From Bacillus sp. EB106-08-02-XG196 (GTDB lineage Bacteria; Bacillota; Bacilli; Bacillales; Cytobacillaceae): a DNA stretch of 64,000 nt. Positions 54,170 to 63,657 of the stretch are shown here, piece after piece. A model generated the notes under the pieces. It did not search any database and had not been told where the DNA came from. It saw only the letters and a program-made list of their open reading frames with translations. The translations under genes were made by a program, and so were the position numbers. Numbering within the stretch: position 1 is the stretch's first letter; the number at the start of each line of letters is the position of its first letter. The DNA is taken from assembly GCF_013396335.1 (NCBI RefSeq), contig NZ_JABWSY010000006.1:186001-250000 (forward strand), in the 5' to 3' direction.

Positions 54170-56463
54170 TGGCAATGTTAGAAGAAAAGTTAAAGAGTCA
54201 AGGGGTCGCTGAGCAGCTTTCAACCTTTGAATCCGGAAATGAAATGGCTGCTATGGCAGCTGCACAAATTAATTATCATATTATGGGGTATTTCCCAATT
54301 ACACCTTCTACAGAAGTAGCACAATTTTTGGACCAAATGAAAGCCCGCGGTGAGCATGATATTAAGCTGATTCCAGCTGATGGTGAACATGGTTCTGCAG
54401 GTATTTGCTACGGTGCTTCTGCTACTGGTGCTAGAGTATTCAATGCAACAAGTGCAAATGGCCTTCTTTATATGATAGAACAGCTGCCAGTTCAATCTGG
54501 AACCCGCTTTCCAATGGTCATGAATCTTGTAACACGTGCAGTCAGTGGACCACTTGATATAAGAGGTGATCACTCTGACCTTTACTTTGCGTTAAATACT
54601 GGCTGGGTTATCTTAACAGCTAGTACGCCGCAAGCTGTTTATGATATGAATATTATGGCTCTGAAAATTGCTGAACATTCTAAGGTCCGTCTGCCGGTTA
54701 TCGTTGCCTACGATGGATTCTTCACTTCACATCAAAAGCGAAGAGTTGAGTATTTCAAGGACCGTAGTGTTGTGCAGAAATTTGTAGGTGAATGTCCAAC
54801 AGACTATCATTTTGCGAGAGATCCAAAGTATCCAGTAACAATTGGTGCGCATATGAATGGTGATGACCTAATCAATAACAATTTCCAGCAATCTGAAGCC
54901 ATTTACGCCGCGGGTGAGGTTTATAAAGAGGTTGCAGCAGAATATGCCCGTATTTCCGGCCGTGAGTATTCAGTACTTGATTTATATAAAATGGAAGATG
55001 CTGATGTTGCATTATTCCTCTTAAACTCTGCTGGTGAATCAGCGAAAGATGTAGTTGATGATTTACGTGCTAAAGGAATTAAAGCTGGAGTAATCAGTCC
55101 AAATGTTATCCGTCCATTCCCAGCGAAGGAAATTCGTGAAGCCCTTAAAAATGTAAAAGCATTATTAGTTGGTGAACGTGCAGATTCCTATGGAGCAAAT
55201 GGACCGAATTTAACCCATGAAGTGAAATCTGCCCTTCAAGAAGACCGGGAAAATCAAACAATCGTTTTAAGTCGAGTTTTCGGTTTAGGGGGTAAAGATT
55301 TCTACGCTTCCGATGCACAAAAATTCTTTGAAATGACGATCGAGGCGATGGAAAAAGGATTTGCCGAAAAGCCATTTGATTATTATGGTCATGTACCAGG
55401 CAACCCGGAAAAAGTTCTTAAGCCGGTTATCACACCACAGCATGGTGATGTATACAAATCTGGTTTAATTGATGTGAAAATGGATGAAGAAACAAATAAA
55501 CTTAAGGTTAAAATCCCGCCTCTTCGTGCACTAACTGGTAAACCTAAGCGAATTGCTTCAGGACACGGAGCATGTCCAGGCTGTGGGATTTTTGCAGGAT
55601 TGGAACTTTTCTTTAAAGGGATTGAAGGTGATATCGTCACATTATTCCAAACAGGATGTGCCTATGTTACGACAACTTCATATCCGCATAGCTCTCATAA
55701 ACAAACCATGATTCATAACCTTTTCCAAAATGGTGCTGCTACAATATCAGGAACACTTGAAGCATTCCTTGAATTAAAACGCCGTGGTGAAGTAGAAGTA
55801 GCTGATGATGCGACGTTTGTCATGATTACCGGAGATGGCGGTATGGACATTGGTATGGGTTCTGCTATTGGTACAGCTCTTCGTGGACATAAGCTCATTA
55901 TGCTTGAATATGATAATGAAGGTTATATGAATACAGGCTCACAAATGTCTTATTCTACTCCGTTAGGTCATATGACTAGCACATCGGGAGTTGGTAAGGC
56001 ACAGAAAGGAAAAGGATTCCACCATAAAGACACTGCGCAAATTATGGCGGCAACCAATATTCCTTATGTATTTACAGGGGCTGAAGCTTTCCCTCAAGAC
56101 TTAATTAAAAAGGGTGCAAAAGCTCAATGGTATGCACAAAACGTTGGAACGGTTTATGGGAAAATCCTTATTACCTGTCCGCTTAACTGGAAATCCGAGG
56201 ACCGCTATGGGGCAACGATTTTGGAGCAAGCTGTAAATTCTTGTTTCTTCCCTCTATATGAGGTAGAGCAAGGTGTTACCAACATTACCTATAACCCAGA
56301 AGATAAAAACAAACGTGTGACTATTTCTGAGTGGCTTAAATACATGGGTAAAACAAAACACCTTCTTAAAGAAGAAAACAAATCAATCTTAGAGGAATTT
56401 GAAGCAGAAGTTGAAAAAAGATGGCAGCGTCTAAAAGCAAAGCACGAAAATCCATTCCTTTAA
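54169..56463 (+). CDS. 2-oxoacid:ferredoxin oxidoreductase, fused alpha and beta subunit (TPP-binding)
   Basis: 764 residues. The N-terminal part (about 1-400) is the alpha subunit with GNEMAAMAAAQINYHIMGYFPITPSTE; the C-terminal part (about 440-764) is the beta subunit with the TPP motif GDGGMDIGMGSAIGTALRGH and the Cys in HGACPGCGIF. With the gene before it, the enzyme oxidatively decarboxylates a 2-oxoacid to acyl-CoA while reducing ferredoxin. Start overlaps the upstream stop. Followed by a terminator. Confidence 0.9.
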   Translation: MAMLEEKLKSQGVAEQLSTFESGNEMAAMAAAQINYHIMGYFPITPSTEVAQFLDQMKARGEHDIKLIPADGEHGSAGICYGASATGARVFNATSANGLLYMIEQLPVQSGTRFPMVMNLVTRAVSGPLDIRGDHSDLYFALNTGWVILTASTPQAVYDMNIMALKIAEHSKVRLPVIVAYDGFFTSHQKRRVEYFKDRSVVQKFVGECPTDYHFARDPKYPVTIGAHMNGDDLINNNFQQSEAIYAAGEVYKEVAAEYARISGREYSVLDLYKMEDADVALFLLNSAGESAKDVVDDLRAKGIKAGVISPNVIRPFPAKEIREALKNVKALLVGERADSYGANGPNLTHEVKSALQEDRENQTIVLSRVFGLGGKDFYASDAQKFFEMTIEAMEKGFAEKPFDYYGHVPGNPEKVLKPVITPQHGDVYKSGLIDVKMDEETNKLKVKIPPLRALTGKPKRIASGHGACPGCGIFAGLELFFKGIEGDIVTLFQTGCAYVTTTSYPHSSHKQTMIHNLFQNGAATISGTLEAFLELKRRGEVEVADDATFVMITGDGGMDIGMGSAIGTALRGHKLIMLEYDNEGYMNTGSQMSYSTPLGHMTSTSGVGKAQKGKGFHHKDTAQIMAATNIPYVFTGAEAFPQDLIKKGAKAQWYAQNVGTVYGKILITCPLNWKSEDRYGATILEQAVNSCFFPLYEVEQGVTNITYNPEDKNKRVTISEWLKYMGKTKHLLKEENKSILEEFEAEVEKRWQRLKAKHENPFL

Positions 56464-56471
56464 ATGGTATA

Positions 56472-56504
56472 GGTAAAGCGGGAATTTTGCGCTTTACCTT
56501 TTTT
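56472..56504 (+). terminator. Rho-independent terminator
   Basis: GGTAAAGCG pairs with CGCTTTACC (9-nt loop), followed by TTTTTT. Confidence 0.9.
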
Positions 56505-56575
56505 ATGTTTTTCATTGTAATAAATTTGTCAAGTAAAAAAGGATTTTATTTAATAATGTAGAATATAGGTATAGT

Positions 56576-57694
56576 ATGATATTACCTTATTTTGGGTTTC
56601 GTGAGGCGGGTGAGTTAGTGGAAAATACAGCGAAACAGAACGAGGCATTGCCTAGTGAACAAAAATTCCAAAGAATTTTTGAAGATTCGATGGACGGACT
56701 AATATTATGGAATGACAAGTATCAAATTGTCGATATCAATTACTCTGGAGAAAGAATCTTTGGTCTTTCAAAAGATAGACTGTTAGGAAAGTCCCTATTA
56801 GATTTATTTAATACTGTAGAAGAGAAAAAGCGGGAAATTATGAATCATATCGAACAAGCTACGCAGATTGGCAGGCAATGTTCCACAATGGTAATGGAAA
56901 TGATTGACGGGACAGTTAAACATTTTGATTACTCGACCAAGCGCCGAATTATTGATGGTCTAAATCTAACTGTAATTATTGATGTAACGGAAAAAGCTAA
57001 AATGCAGGAACAGTTGAGAATGTCTGATCGATTAAGTATTGTTGGTGAGCTTGCTGCTGGAATTGCACACGAAATAAGAAATCCAATGACTGCATTAAAG
57101 GGGTTTATTCAATTACTAAAGCCTAGTATTAAACCTGAACATTCTATGTATTACGATGTCATTACCTCCGAGTTAGCAAGAATTGATTCGATTATTAATG
57201 AGTTTCTAATCCTAGCAAAACCTCAGGAAATTAGATTTCAGGAGAAGGACGTCTGTCAAATTATGAGGGAGACAGTTGATTTATTAAGTGCTCAAGCGGT
57301 GCTTTACAATGTTCAATTTAATACAGACTATGAAGCCAATTTGCCATTCGTTTACTGCGAGCCCAATCAACTGAAAAAGGTTTTTATTAATCTAATAAAA
57401 AATGCCATTGAAGTCATGCCGAACGGTGGACAAATTACAATTACGATAAATAAAACAGAGGAACAAAATGTACAAATATGTATTCAAGATGAAGGAATGG
57501 GGATTCCAAAGGATAAAATAAAAAAACTTGGAGAACCCTTTTATACCACAAAAGAAAAAGGTACGGGTTTAGGTTTAATGGTCAGTTACCGAATTATTGA
57601 GGAACATAATGGGAATATTCAAGTTGAAAGTGAAGAGAGAAAGGGAACAATATTTAAGATTACATTACCAATAAATCATTTATTAAATAAATAG
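56576..57694 (+). CDS. PAS-domain sporulation sensor kinase (KinE-like)
   Basis: 372 residues without membrane segments: PAS domain (about 30-140), HisKA with AAGIAHEIRNPMTALKGF (His165), and HATPase_c with NLIKNAIEV, DEGMGIP and GTGLGLM. KinE-type kinases feed the Spo0F phosphorelay. KinE sits beside the mtn genes in Bacillus subtilis, and this gene has the same setting. The start is uncertain: ATG 56576 has a weak site; a GTG 42 bp downstream is an alternative. Confidence 0.83.
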   Translation: MILPYFGFREAGELVENTAKQNEALPSEQKFQRIFEDSMDGLILWNDKYQIVDINYSGERIFGLSKDRLLGKSLLDLFNTVEEKKREIMNHIEQATQIGRQCSTMVMEMIDGTVKHFDYSTKRRIIDGLNLTVIIDVTEKAKMQEQLRMSDRLSIVGELAAGIAHEIRNPMTALKGFIQLLKPSIKPEHSMYYDVITSELARIDSIINEFLILAKPQEIRFQEKDVCQIMRETVDLLSAQAVLYNVQFNTDYEANLPFVYCEPNQLKKVFINLIKNAIEVMPNGGQITITINKTEEQNVQICIQDEGMGIPKDKIKKLGEPFYTTKEKGTGLGLMVSYRIIEEHNGNIQVESEERKGTIFKITLPINHLLNK

Positions 57695-57729
57695 AAAAAC
57701 CACTTTCTATATAAGGAAGTGGTTTTTTA
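57694..57729. terminator. Bidirectional terminator between kinE-like gene and mtnU
   Basis: AAAAACCACTT pairs with AAGTGGTTTTT, with T-runs on both strands. Confidence 0.9.
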
Positions 57730-57731
57730 GA

Positions 57732-58514
57732 TTAGTACAAATCAGGTCTTCTATCTTCAAAAATTGGTATTTGTTTACGAATATCTTTCACTAAATCTAA
57801 CTCAATTACCGAAGACAGTATTTCCTCAGTCGCTCCTGCTTCTGCTATTACGTCTCCCCATGGGTCGATAATCATAGAATGACCTGCAAATTCATTATTT
57901 GGATCATTGCCTGAGCGATTACATGCAATAACGAAACATTGGTTTTCGATTGCTCTGGCAATGAGCAGCGACCTCCAATGCGTTAAACGGGGGGCAGGCC
58001 ATTCTGCAACAACGAAAAGGGCTTCAGCTCCTTTAGAGGAATGTGCACGAATCCACTCTGGAAAACGAATATCATAACAGATTACTCCGCCAAAAGTGTT
58101 ATTATCCAAATCGAATAACCCTATCTCCTCTCCAGCTTCGAGGTAAAGATGTTCGTCCATCAATTTGAAAAGATGTAGTTTGCTATATGAATGGACGAGG
58201 TGCCCTTTATTATTGATGATAAGAAGGGTATTCTTTACTCCCTGTTCACCCTGATTTGCCACAGAACCGCCTACAAAGTGAACCTGATATTTTATTGCTG
58301 CCCTTTTTAAAAAATCAATGGTATTGGCTGCACCCTTATCAGCGATCGTTTCAAGTCGTGTCAAATCATAGCCTGTTGTCCACAGCTCTGGAAAAACAAT
58401 GATATCAGGATTTTCTTTCATTGCTTCTTTAATTAATCTTTCTGCCTTTTGATAGTTTTCAGTTGGATTACCAAAGGCAATGTCCATCTGCAAACAAGAT
58501 ATTTTAAATTTCAC
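57732..58514 (-). CDS. mtnU: Carbon-nitrogen hydrolase (omega-amidase) MtnU
   Basis: 260 residues of the nitrilase superfamily with the catalytic triad: Glu in VFPELWTTGYDL (about 42), Lys in SKLHLFKL (about 110), and Cys in GGVICYDIRFPEW (about 145). In Bacillus the homologue (YkrU) lies in the methionine-salvage cluster and probably cleaves the 2-oxo acid amide formed by the MtnE transamination. It is divergent from mtnE with 116 bp between. Confidence 0.9.
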   Translation of the reverse strand: MKFKISCLQMDIAFGNPTENYQKAERLIKEAMKENPDIIVFPELWTTGYDLTRLETIADKGAANTIDFLKRAAIKYQVHFVGGSVANQGEQGVKNTLLIINNKGHLVHSYSKLHLFKLMDEHLYLEAGEEIGLFDLDNNTFGGVICYDIRFPEWIRAHSSKGAEALFVVAEWPAPRLTHWRSLLIARAIENQCFVIACNRSGNDPNNEFAGHSMIIDPWGDVIAEAGATEEILSSVIELDLVKDIRKQIPIFEDRRPDLY

Positions 58515-58630
58515 TAATATTCACCTCATTTTAATTTTTTAGAATTTTTTCTTTACAAGATGTATTAAAAGTTATATCATTTGTGACTAGAATTCAACAA
58601 CAAAATGAAATAAATTAAGCAGGTGACAAG

Positions 58631-59809
58631 ATGAAACAATTTCCAACATCGCAAATATTAAATAATCTTCCAAAGCAGTTTTTTGCTTCTTTAGTAAAAA
58701 AGGTAGGGAAATACATTGAAGAGGGCTATGATGTTATTAATTTAGGTCAAGGGAACCCTGATCAGGCCACCCCGCATCATATTGTAAAAAAAATGCAGGA
58801 AGCAGCGGATAATCCTGCGAATCATAAGTATTCTCCTTTTCAAGGTCATACCTACTTAAAACAGGCTGCAGCTGACTTTTATCAAAGAGAGTATGGTGTT
58901 ACCCTTAATCCTGATAACGAAGTGGCGATTTTGTTTGGCGGTAAGGCTGGATTGGTGGAAATACCACAATGCCTTTTAAATCCTGGTGATACAATTCTTG
59001 TACCAGATCCAGGATATCCAGATTACTTATCTGGGGTAGCGCTCGCAAAGGCGGAAATGGTAACGATGCCTCTCCGTGAAACAAATAATTTTCTGCCTGA
59101 CTTTAGTGAATTACCTTCTGAGGCAATAGAAAAGGCAAAATTAATGTTCCTTAATTATCCTAACAACCCAACAGGGGCAGCAGCAACTAAGGAGTTCTTT
59201 GAGGAAACTGTTCATCTTGCAAACCAGCATGATATTTGTGTTGTTCATGATTTTGCTTACGGTGCAATAGGATTTGATGAGGAAAAGCCATTGAGCTTTT
59301 TACAAATTGATGGGGCAAAAGAAGTTGGTATTGAAATATATACTCTGTCTAAAACCTATAACATGGCAGGCTGGCGTGTCGGCTTCGCTGTAGGCAATAG
59401 CAGTGTTATTTCAGCGATTGAGCTTATTCAAGACCATCTCTATTGCAGTATTTTTGGCGGTATTCAGGAAGCTGCCGCTGAAGCATTAACAGGTCCGCAG
59501 GATTGTGTTCGAGATTTAAATAATCTTTATGAGCGCAGAAGAAATGTCTTGATTGAGGGGCTCCGTTCGCTGGGCTGGGATGTTACGGCTCCAAAGGGAT
59601 CGTTTTTTGCTTGGCTAAAAGTTCCTGAGGGACTAACCTCTACTGAATTTACTGACATCCTGCTAGAACAAGCACATATTGCTGTGGCACCTGGGATTGC
59701 ATTTGGTGAACTAGGTGAAGGCTATGTCCGAGTCGGTTTACTCACAAGTGAGGAACGTTTAGAAGAAGCAGTGAGAAGAATTAGTAAGTTGGAAATTTTT
59801 AAAAAATAG
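58631..59809 (+). CDS. mtnE: Methionine-salvage aminotransferase MtnE
   Basis: Transaminates 4-methylthio-2-oxobutyrate to methionine, the last step of the salvage pathway. 392 residues: DPGYPDYL, YPNNPTGAAA, VVHDFAYGAI, PLP lysine in YTLSKTYNMAGWRVGF, and Arg in EGYVRVGL. AGGTGA lies 4 nt before ATG. It stands directly upstream of the SAM-riboswitch operon, as in Bacillus subtilis (ykrV). Confidence 0.92.
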   Translation: MKQFPTSQILNNLPKQFFASLVKKVGKYIEEGYDVINLGQGNPDQATPHHIVKKMQEAADNPANHKYSPFQGHTYLKQAAADFYQREYGVTLNPDNEVAILFGGKAGLVEIPQCLLNPGDTILVPDPGYPDYLSGVALAKAEMVTMPLRETNNFLPDFSELPSEAIEKAKLMFLNYPNNPTGAAATKEFFEETVHLANQHDICVVHDFAYGAIGFDEEKPLSFLQIDGAKEVGIEIYTLSKTYNMAGWRVGFAVGNSSVISAIELIQDHLYCSIFGGIQEAAAEALTGPQDCVRDLNNLYERRRNVLIEGLRSLGWDVTAPKGSFFAWLKVPEGLTSTEFTDILLEQAHIAVAPGIAFGELGEGYVRVGLLTSEERLEEAVRRISKLEIFKK

Positions 59810-59810
59810 A

Positions 59811-59839
59811 TTGACAAAAAATATAATTCTTGGGATAAT
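59811..59839 (+). promoter_or_regulatory. Sigma-A promoter of the mtnWXBD operon
   Basis: TTGACA (59811-59816), a 17-nt spacer and GATAAT (59834-59839) lie 48 bp upstream of the riboswitch. Confidence 0.75.
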
Positions 59840-59886
59840 CCAAAATATAGTTTATTAACGTGATAATAGTAAATAATACGATCGTT

Positions 59887-60045
59887 TTCTTATCAAGAGC
59901 AGGCGGAGGGAAAAGCCCGATGAAGCCCGGCAACCGACTTAACACAATGTTAAGCACGGTGCTAAATCTTGCAGCAAAAAGGCTGAAAGATGAGAAGATG
60001 TTAGTTTGCGATGCTAACCTCTTCTTTTGCGAAGAGGTTTTTTTA
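59887..60045 (+). ncRNA. SAM-I (S-box) riboswitch with terminator
   Basis: The canonical S-box order is present: CTTATCAAGAGC, GGCGGAGGGA, GCCCGATGAAGCCCGGCAAC, a variable hairpin, AAATCTTGCAG and GATGAGAAG closing P1. The expression platform holds GAAGATGTTAGTTTGCGATG (anti-terminator side) and the terminator AACCTCTTC with GAAGAGGTT and Ts. SAM binding would favour termination upstream of mtnW. Confidence 0.96.
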
Positions 60046-60072
60046 TGTTTTTCGAAGAAAGGAAGATTAAAA

Positions 60073-61275
60073 TTGTCTGAAATAATTGCCACATATCTAG
60101 TACACGGTGAAAAAAATCTTGAAAAAAAAGCAGAGGAAATAGCTTTAGGTTTGACTGTCGGTTCATGGACGAACTTGCCAGAACTAGAACAGAGTCAATT
60201 ACGTAAGCACAAAGGCAGGGTTGTGTCGACTGAAGGTTTAACAGAGGAACAGTCACTCATACATATTGCCTATCCAGCCATCAATTTTTCAGATGATATT
60301 CCTGCGATTCTGACCACTGTTTTTGGAAAACTTTCATTAGATGGAAAAATAAAATTACTTGACTTACAGTTTAAGGATGAACTAAAAAATAAATTTCCTG
60401 GTCCTAGATTTGGTATTGGAGGATTAAGAGAAAAGCTCGGTATTTATAATCGTCCGTTATTAATGAGCATCTTTAAAGGGGTACTTGGTAAGGACTTGAA
60501 TTTCCTAACTGAACAGCTAAAGCAACAAGCTCTAGGCGGTGTTGATTTTGTTAAGGATGATGAAATTCTCTTTGAAAATGAATTAACCCCTTTTGAAAAA
60601 AGAATAGTGGCAGGCAATAAAATATTACAGGAAGTCTATGAACAAACAGGACATCGTACTTTGTACGCAGTAAACCTAACAGGCCGAACATCCCAGCTAA
60701 AGGACAAAGCGAGGAAAGCGATGGAGCTTGGAGCGGACCTGTTATTATTTAATGTGTTTGCTTATGGATTGGATGTATTACAGGAGCTGCGTGAAGACGA
60801 CCAAATTGCTTTACCATTAATGGCTCATCCTGCTGTAAGTGGTGCATTAACATCCTCTGCGTTTTATGGTTTTTCACATTCTTTGTTATTAGGTAAACTG
60901 CTCCGGCTTGCTGGTGCGGACTTGTCATTATTTCCATCACCATATGGAACTGTGGCATTGGAGAAATCATCAGCTATATCAATCGCAGAAGAATTAACAA
61001 AAAAAGATACAATAAAAAATTCATTTCCTGTCCCTTCTGCAGGAATACATCCAGGGTTGGTACCACTCCTGATTCGGGATTTCGGTATAGACTCAGTGAT
61101 CAACGCTGGAGGCGGAGTTCACGGTCATCCTAATGGTGCGCGTGGCGGCGGTCTAGCATTCCGACAAGCTATTGAAGTGAATCTTCAAGGAAAGACATTA
61201 GTGGAAGGGGCAGAAATGTATCCTGAGCTAAAGACTGCACTGCAGTTATGGGGAAATGCTGAGGTGTCAGTATAA
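60073..61275 (+). CDS. mtnW: 2,3-diketo-5-methylthiopentyl-1-phosphate enolase (RuBisCO-like protein)
   Basis: About 400 residues of the RuBisCO-like fold: N-terminal [55 protein letters not shown] and HPAVSGAL. The carbamylated lysine site of true RuBisCO ([10 protein letters not shown]) is retained. TTG start after AAAGGAAG; the long upstream frame would include the riboswitch and is not coding. First gene of the mtnWXBD operon. Confidence 0.93.
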   Translation: MSEIIATYLVHGEKNLEKKAEEIALGLTVGSWTNLPELEQSQLRKHKGRVVSTEGLTEEQSLIHIAYPAINFSDDIPAILTTVFGKLSLDGKIKLLDLQFKDELKNKFPGPRFGIGGLREKLGIYNRPLLMSIFKGVLGKDLNFLTEQLKQQALGGVDFVKDDEILFENELTPFEKRIVAGNKILQEVYEQTGHRTLYAVNLTGRTSQLKDKARKAMELGADLLLFNVFAYGLDVLQELREDDQIALPLMAHPAVSGALTSSAFYGFSHSLLLGKLLRLAGADLSLFPSPYGTVALEKSSAISIAEELTKKDTIKNSFPVPSAGIHPGLVPLLIRDFGIDSVINAGGGVHGHPNGARGGGLAFRQAIEVNLQGKTLVEGAEMYPELKTALQLWGNAEVSV

Positions 61276-61950
61276 ATGATGAGGCCAGTCATTTACTGTG
61301 ATTTTGATGGAACGATTACTGAAAGTGATAATATCATCGCAATCATGAAAAAATTTGCACCTGCTAATTGGATTGAAATTAAAGACCAAATTTTATCGCA
61401 GAAAATTTCAATTAGTGAGGGTGTAGGGAAATTATTCTCGGAATTACCAAGTAACCAAAGAGATGAAATTACAAAATTTGCGATCGAAAATGCTAAGATT
61501 CGTGATGGATTTTCTGAATTTGTTGAATTTGCTAGAACCGAAGATATACCCCTTTATGTTGTCAGTGGTGGAATTGATTTCTTTGTATATCCCATTCTTG
61601 AAAAGTTCGGCCCTTTTGAAGGGATTTATTGTAACCACAGTGACTTTTCAGGGGAAAACATAAAAATACTTTGGCCATATACTTGTGATTCTTACTGTCA
61701 AAACGAATGCGGCTGCTGCAAACCTAGTATTATTCGGAAGATAAACCAGGATGAAGAATGCTTTACGATCGTAATTGGTGACTCGGTCACCGATCTTGAG
61801 GCAGCTAAACATGCTGATTTTGTGTTGGCTAGAGATCTCCTAGAGGAAAAATGTTCTGAATGGGGTTTAAATTATAAAGGATTTACTACTTTTCATGACT
61901 GTATAGAAGAAATTAAAAATCGAATTGAGGTGCAGAGGACATCATGTTAA
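61276..61950 (+). CDS. mtnX: 2-hydroxy-3-keto-5-methylthiopentenyl-1-phosphate phosphatase
   Basis: 224 residues of the HAD superfamily: motif [12 protein letters not shown] (Asp), motif II VVSGG, motif [13 protein letters not shown]. Follows mtnW without a gap (its ATG comes right after the mtnW stop) and overlaps mtnB by 7 bp. Removes phosphate from the MtnW product. Confidence 0.92.
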   Translation: MMRPVIYCDFDGTITESDNIIAIMKKFAPANWIEIKDQILSQKISISEGVGKLFSELPSNQRDEITKFAIENAKIRDGFSEFVEFARTEDIPLYVVSGGIDFFVYPILEKFGPFEGIYCNHSDFSGENIKILWPYTCDSYCQNECGCCKPSIIRKINQDEECFTIVIGDSVTDLEAAKHADFVLARDLLEEKCSEWGLNYKGFTTFHDCIEEIKNRIEVQRTSC

Positions 61951-62573
61951 AGGAAAAATGGCTGGAGTTAGCTGACATAAAAGATGAACTGGCTGAGCGG
62001 GATTGGTTTATGGGAACTAGCGGCAACCTTGCTATTAAGGTTAGTGATGATCCTCTACAGTTTCTGGTAACTGCAAGTGGTAAGGATAAACGCAAACGAA
62101 CAGAAGAGGACTTTTTGCTGGTTAATGAATTTGGGCATGCAGTTGAAGAAACACACTTGAGACCATCTGCAGAAACGCTGCTTCACGTCGAAATATACCG
62201 AAGAACGAATGCAGGCTGTAGTCTCCATGTACACACTATTGATAATAACGTGATTTCTGAGCTATATGGGAACCAGGGGGAGGTAACATTTAAGGGTCAG
62301 GAACTGATTAAGGCTTTTAATATGTGGGAAGAGGACGCAGTGTTGAAGATTCCAATCATCAAAAACTATGCTCATATTCCTACCCTCGCAGATGCATTTT
62401 CGGAGCATATTAATGAAGATTCAGGCGCTGTATTAATTCGTAATCACGGAATAACTGTTTGGGGAAGAAATGCTTTCGAGGCAAAAAAATTTCTAGAAGC
62501 TTCTGAGTTCTTATTTAAATATCAATTACGTCTATTAGAACATAAGCAATTCCAATTAAATAAAGTAGTTTAA
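61944..62573 (+). CDS. mtnB: Methylthioribulose-1-phosphate dehydratase
   Basis: 209 residues of the class II aldolase fold: [25 protein letters not shown], the zinc histidines in LHVHT, and NHGITVWG. Dehydrates methylthioribulose-1-phosphate to the diketo substrate used by MtnW. Its ATG overlaps the end of mtnX. Confidence 0.93.
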   Translation: MLKEKWLELADIKDELAERDWFMGTSGNLAIKVSDDPLQFLVTASGKDKRKRTEEDFLLVNEFGHAVEETHLRPSAETLLHVEIYRRTNAGCSLHVHTIDNNVISELYGNQGEVTFKGQELIKAFNMWEEDAVLKIPIIKNYAHIPTLADAFSEHINEDSGAVLIRNHGITVWGRNAFEAKKFLEASEFLFKYQLRLLEHKQFQLNKVV

Positions 62574-62599
62574 ATTTCTTAGGAGAGGATGGATTTATA

Positions 62600-63133
62600 A
62601 TGGCATACATTACATTTCAAAGTAGAGAAGAACAAATTCTTAATAAAGAAGAAGTAGCGAGTTTTTTAGCATCACAAGAGGTTATTTATGAATATTGGGA
62701 TATTACAAAACTTCCTCAATCACTAGTGGAGAAGTATCTTTTGAGTGATGAAGAGAAAGAAGAAATCCTAAAGGTATTTTCAGTAGAAATTTCAGATATT
62801 TCAGCACGCCGAGGATATAAAGCTCAAGATGTTATTTCATTATCTGATAATACTCCAAATCTTGATACACTGCTAACAAACTTCAAAAATGAACATCACC
62901 ATACAGACGATGAAGTTCGTTTTATTGTGAGCGGCCACGGAGTTTTTGTTATTCAAGGCAAGGACGGAGAATTTTTCGAAGTTCATCTAAATCCAGGAGA
63001 CTTAATTTCTGTACCTGAAAATACAAGACATTATTTTACATTAGAAGAAGATCGTAAAGTAGTAGCGCTTCGAATTTTTGTTACAACAGAGGGCTGGGTA
63101 CCAATTTACGAGAAAGAAGAAATTCATCAATAA
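62600..63133 (+). CDS. mtnD: Acireductone dioxygenase
   Basis: 177 residues of the cupin fold with the metal-binding HHHTDDEVRFIV (HxHxxxxE type) and ENTRHYF (His). Converts acireductone to 4-methylthio-2-oxobutyrate with Fe, the substrate of MtnE, closing the salvage route. AGGAGAGGA precedes the ATG. Last gene of the operon. mtnA and mtnK, the first two steps, are not in this window. Confidence 0.95.
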   Translation: MAYITFQSREEQILNKEEVASFLASQEVIYEYWDITKLPQSLVEKYLLSDEEKEEILKVFSVEISDISARRGYKAQDVISLSDNTPNLDTLLTNFKNEHHHTDDEVRFIVSGHGVFVIQGKDGEFFEVHLNPGDLISVPENTRHYFTLEEDRKVVALRIFVTTEGWVPIYEKEEIHQ

Positions 63134-63140
63134 TATATTT

Positions 63141-63169
63141 AAACTGGCTGATAGACAGCCAGTTTTTTT
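63141..63169 (+). terminator. Rho-independent terminator of mtnWXBD
   Basis: AAACTGGCTG pairs with CAGCCAGTTT (5-nt loop), followed by TTTTTT. Confidence 0.92.
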
Positions 63170-63211
63170 AGTGGAGTTTTAGTAAATATATTTACTAAAA
63201 CTCCACTAAAA
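63166..63211. repeat. 46-bp perfect palindrome
   Basis: A 23-bp arm beginning TTTTAGTGGAGTTTTAGT is followed at once by its exact reverse complement with no spacer. It abuts the T-run of the mtnD terminator in an otherwise AT-rich region. It could form a cruciform, be a recombination or MITE-like remnant, or act as an operator. Confidence 0.9.
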
Positions 63212-63399
63212 GGGTATGAAAATTGTCGTAAAAGCAGAAAAATAGACATGAATTTTGTCGAAAAATAGGGTAAAATGCTTGTTTTGTCTACTTTTGCGAA
63301 AGTGTTTACTTTTGCCTTAAATCTTGTCATAATTCATCAAGTAACCAATTTTTTTAGCGGTTTAGTGCAAAAGAGTAGGAGTAGGTGGAGAAATTGTAT

Positions 63400-63636
63400 A
63401 TGTCAGGTAATAGCCCTTCTGAGATGCTTAATGCAATAAAAATTAAGCGTGCAATGATGATAAATTGTGCGAATACAAAAGGTTTTACAAGTGAAGAAAC
63501 AATTAAATACAGCCAGGAGCTTGATATCTTAATAAATGAGTATCAAAAAGCTTCCCAGCATTTCTCAAGACCAAATGAAGAAATAAAGCTGGCTTTTAAT
63601 CAAATGATTATGATTTGGCCGAAGGTATGTGTTTAA
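63400..63636 (+). CDS. Spo0E-like aspartyl-phosphate phosphatase
   Basis: 78 residues of the Spo0E family: two helices with the signature SQELDILINEYQ (the motif SQELD). Such phosphatases dephosphorylate Spo0A-P and delay sporulation. ATG chosen with AGGTGGAG 9 nt upstream; a GTG 15 bp earlier is also possible. Lies alone, after the palindrome. Confidence 0.85.
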   Translation: MSGNSPSEMLNAIKIKRAMMINCANTKGFTSEETIKYSQELDILINEYQKASQHFSRPNEEIKLAFNQMIMIWPKVCV

Positions 63637-63657
63637 GGAAATCACCTGAATAAAGTC

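Noticed and set aside
59860..60072. Open frame preceding the mtnW start
   Set aside because: It covers the S-box riboswitch and terminator and lacks a start with a ribosome-binding site; the TTG at 60073 has one and matches MtnW N-termini.
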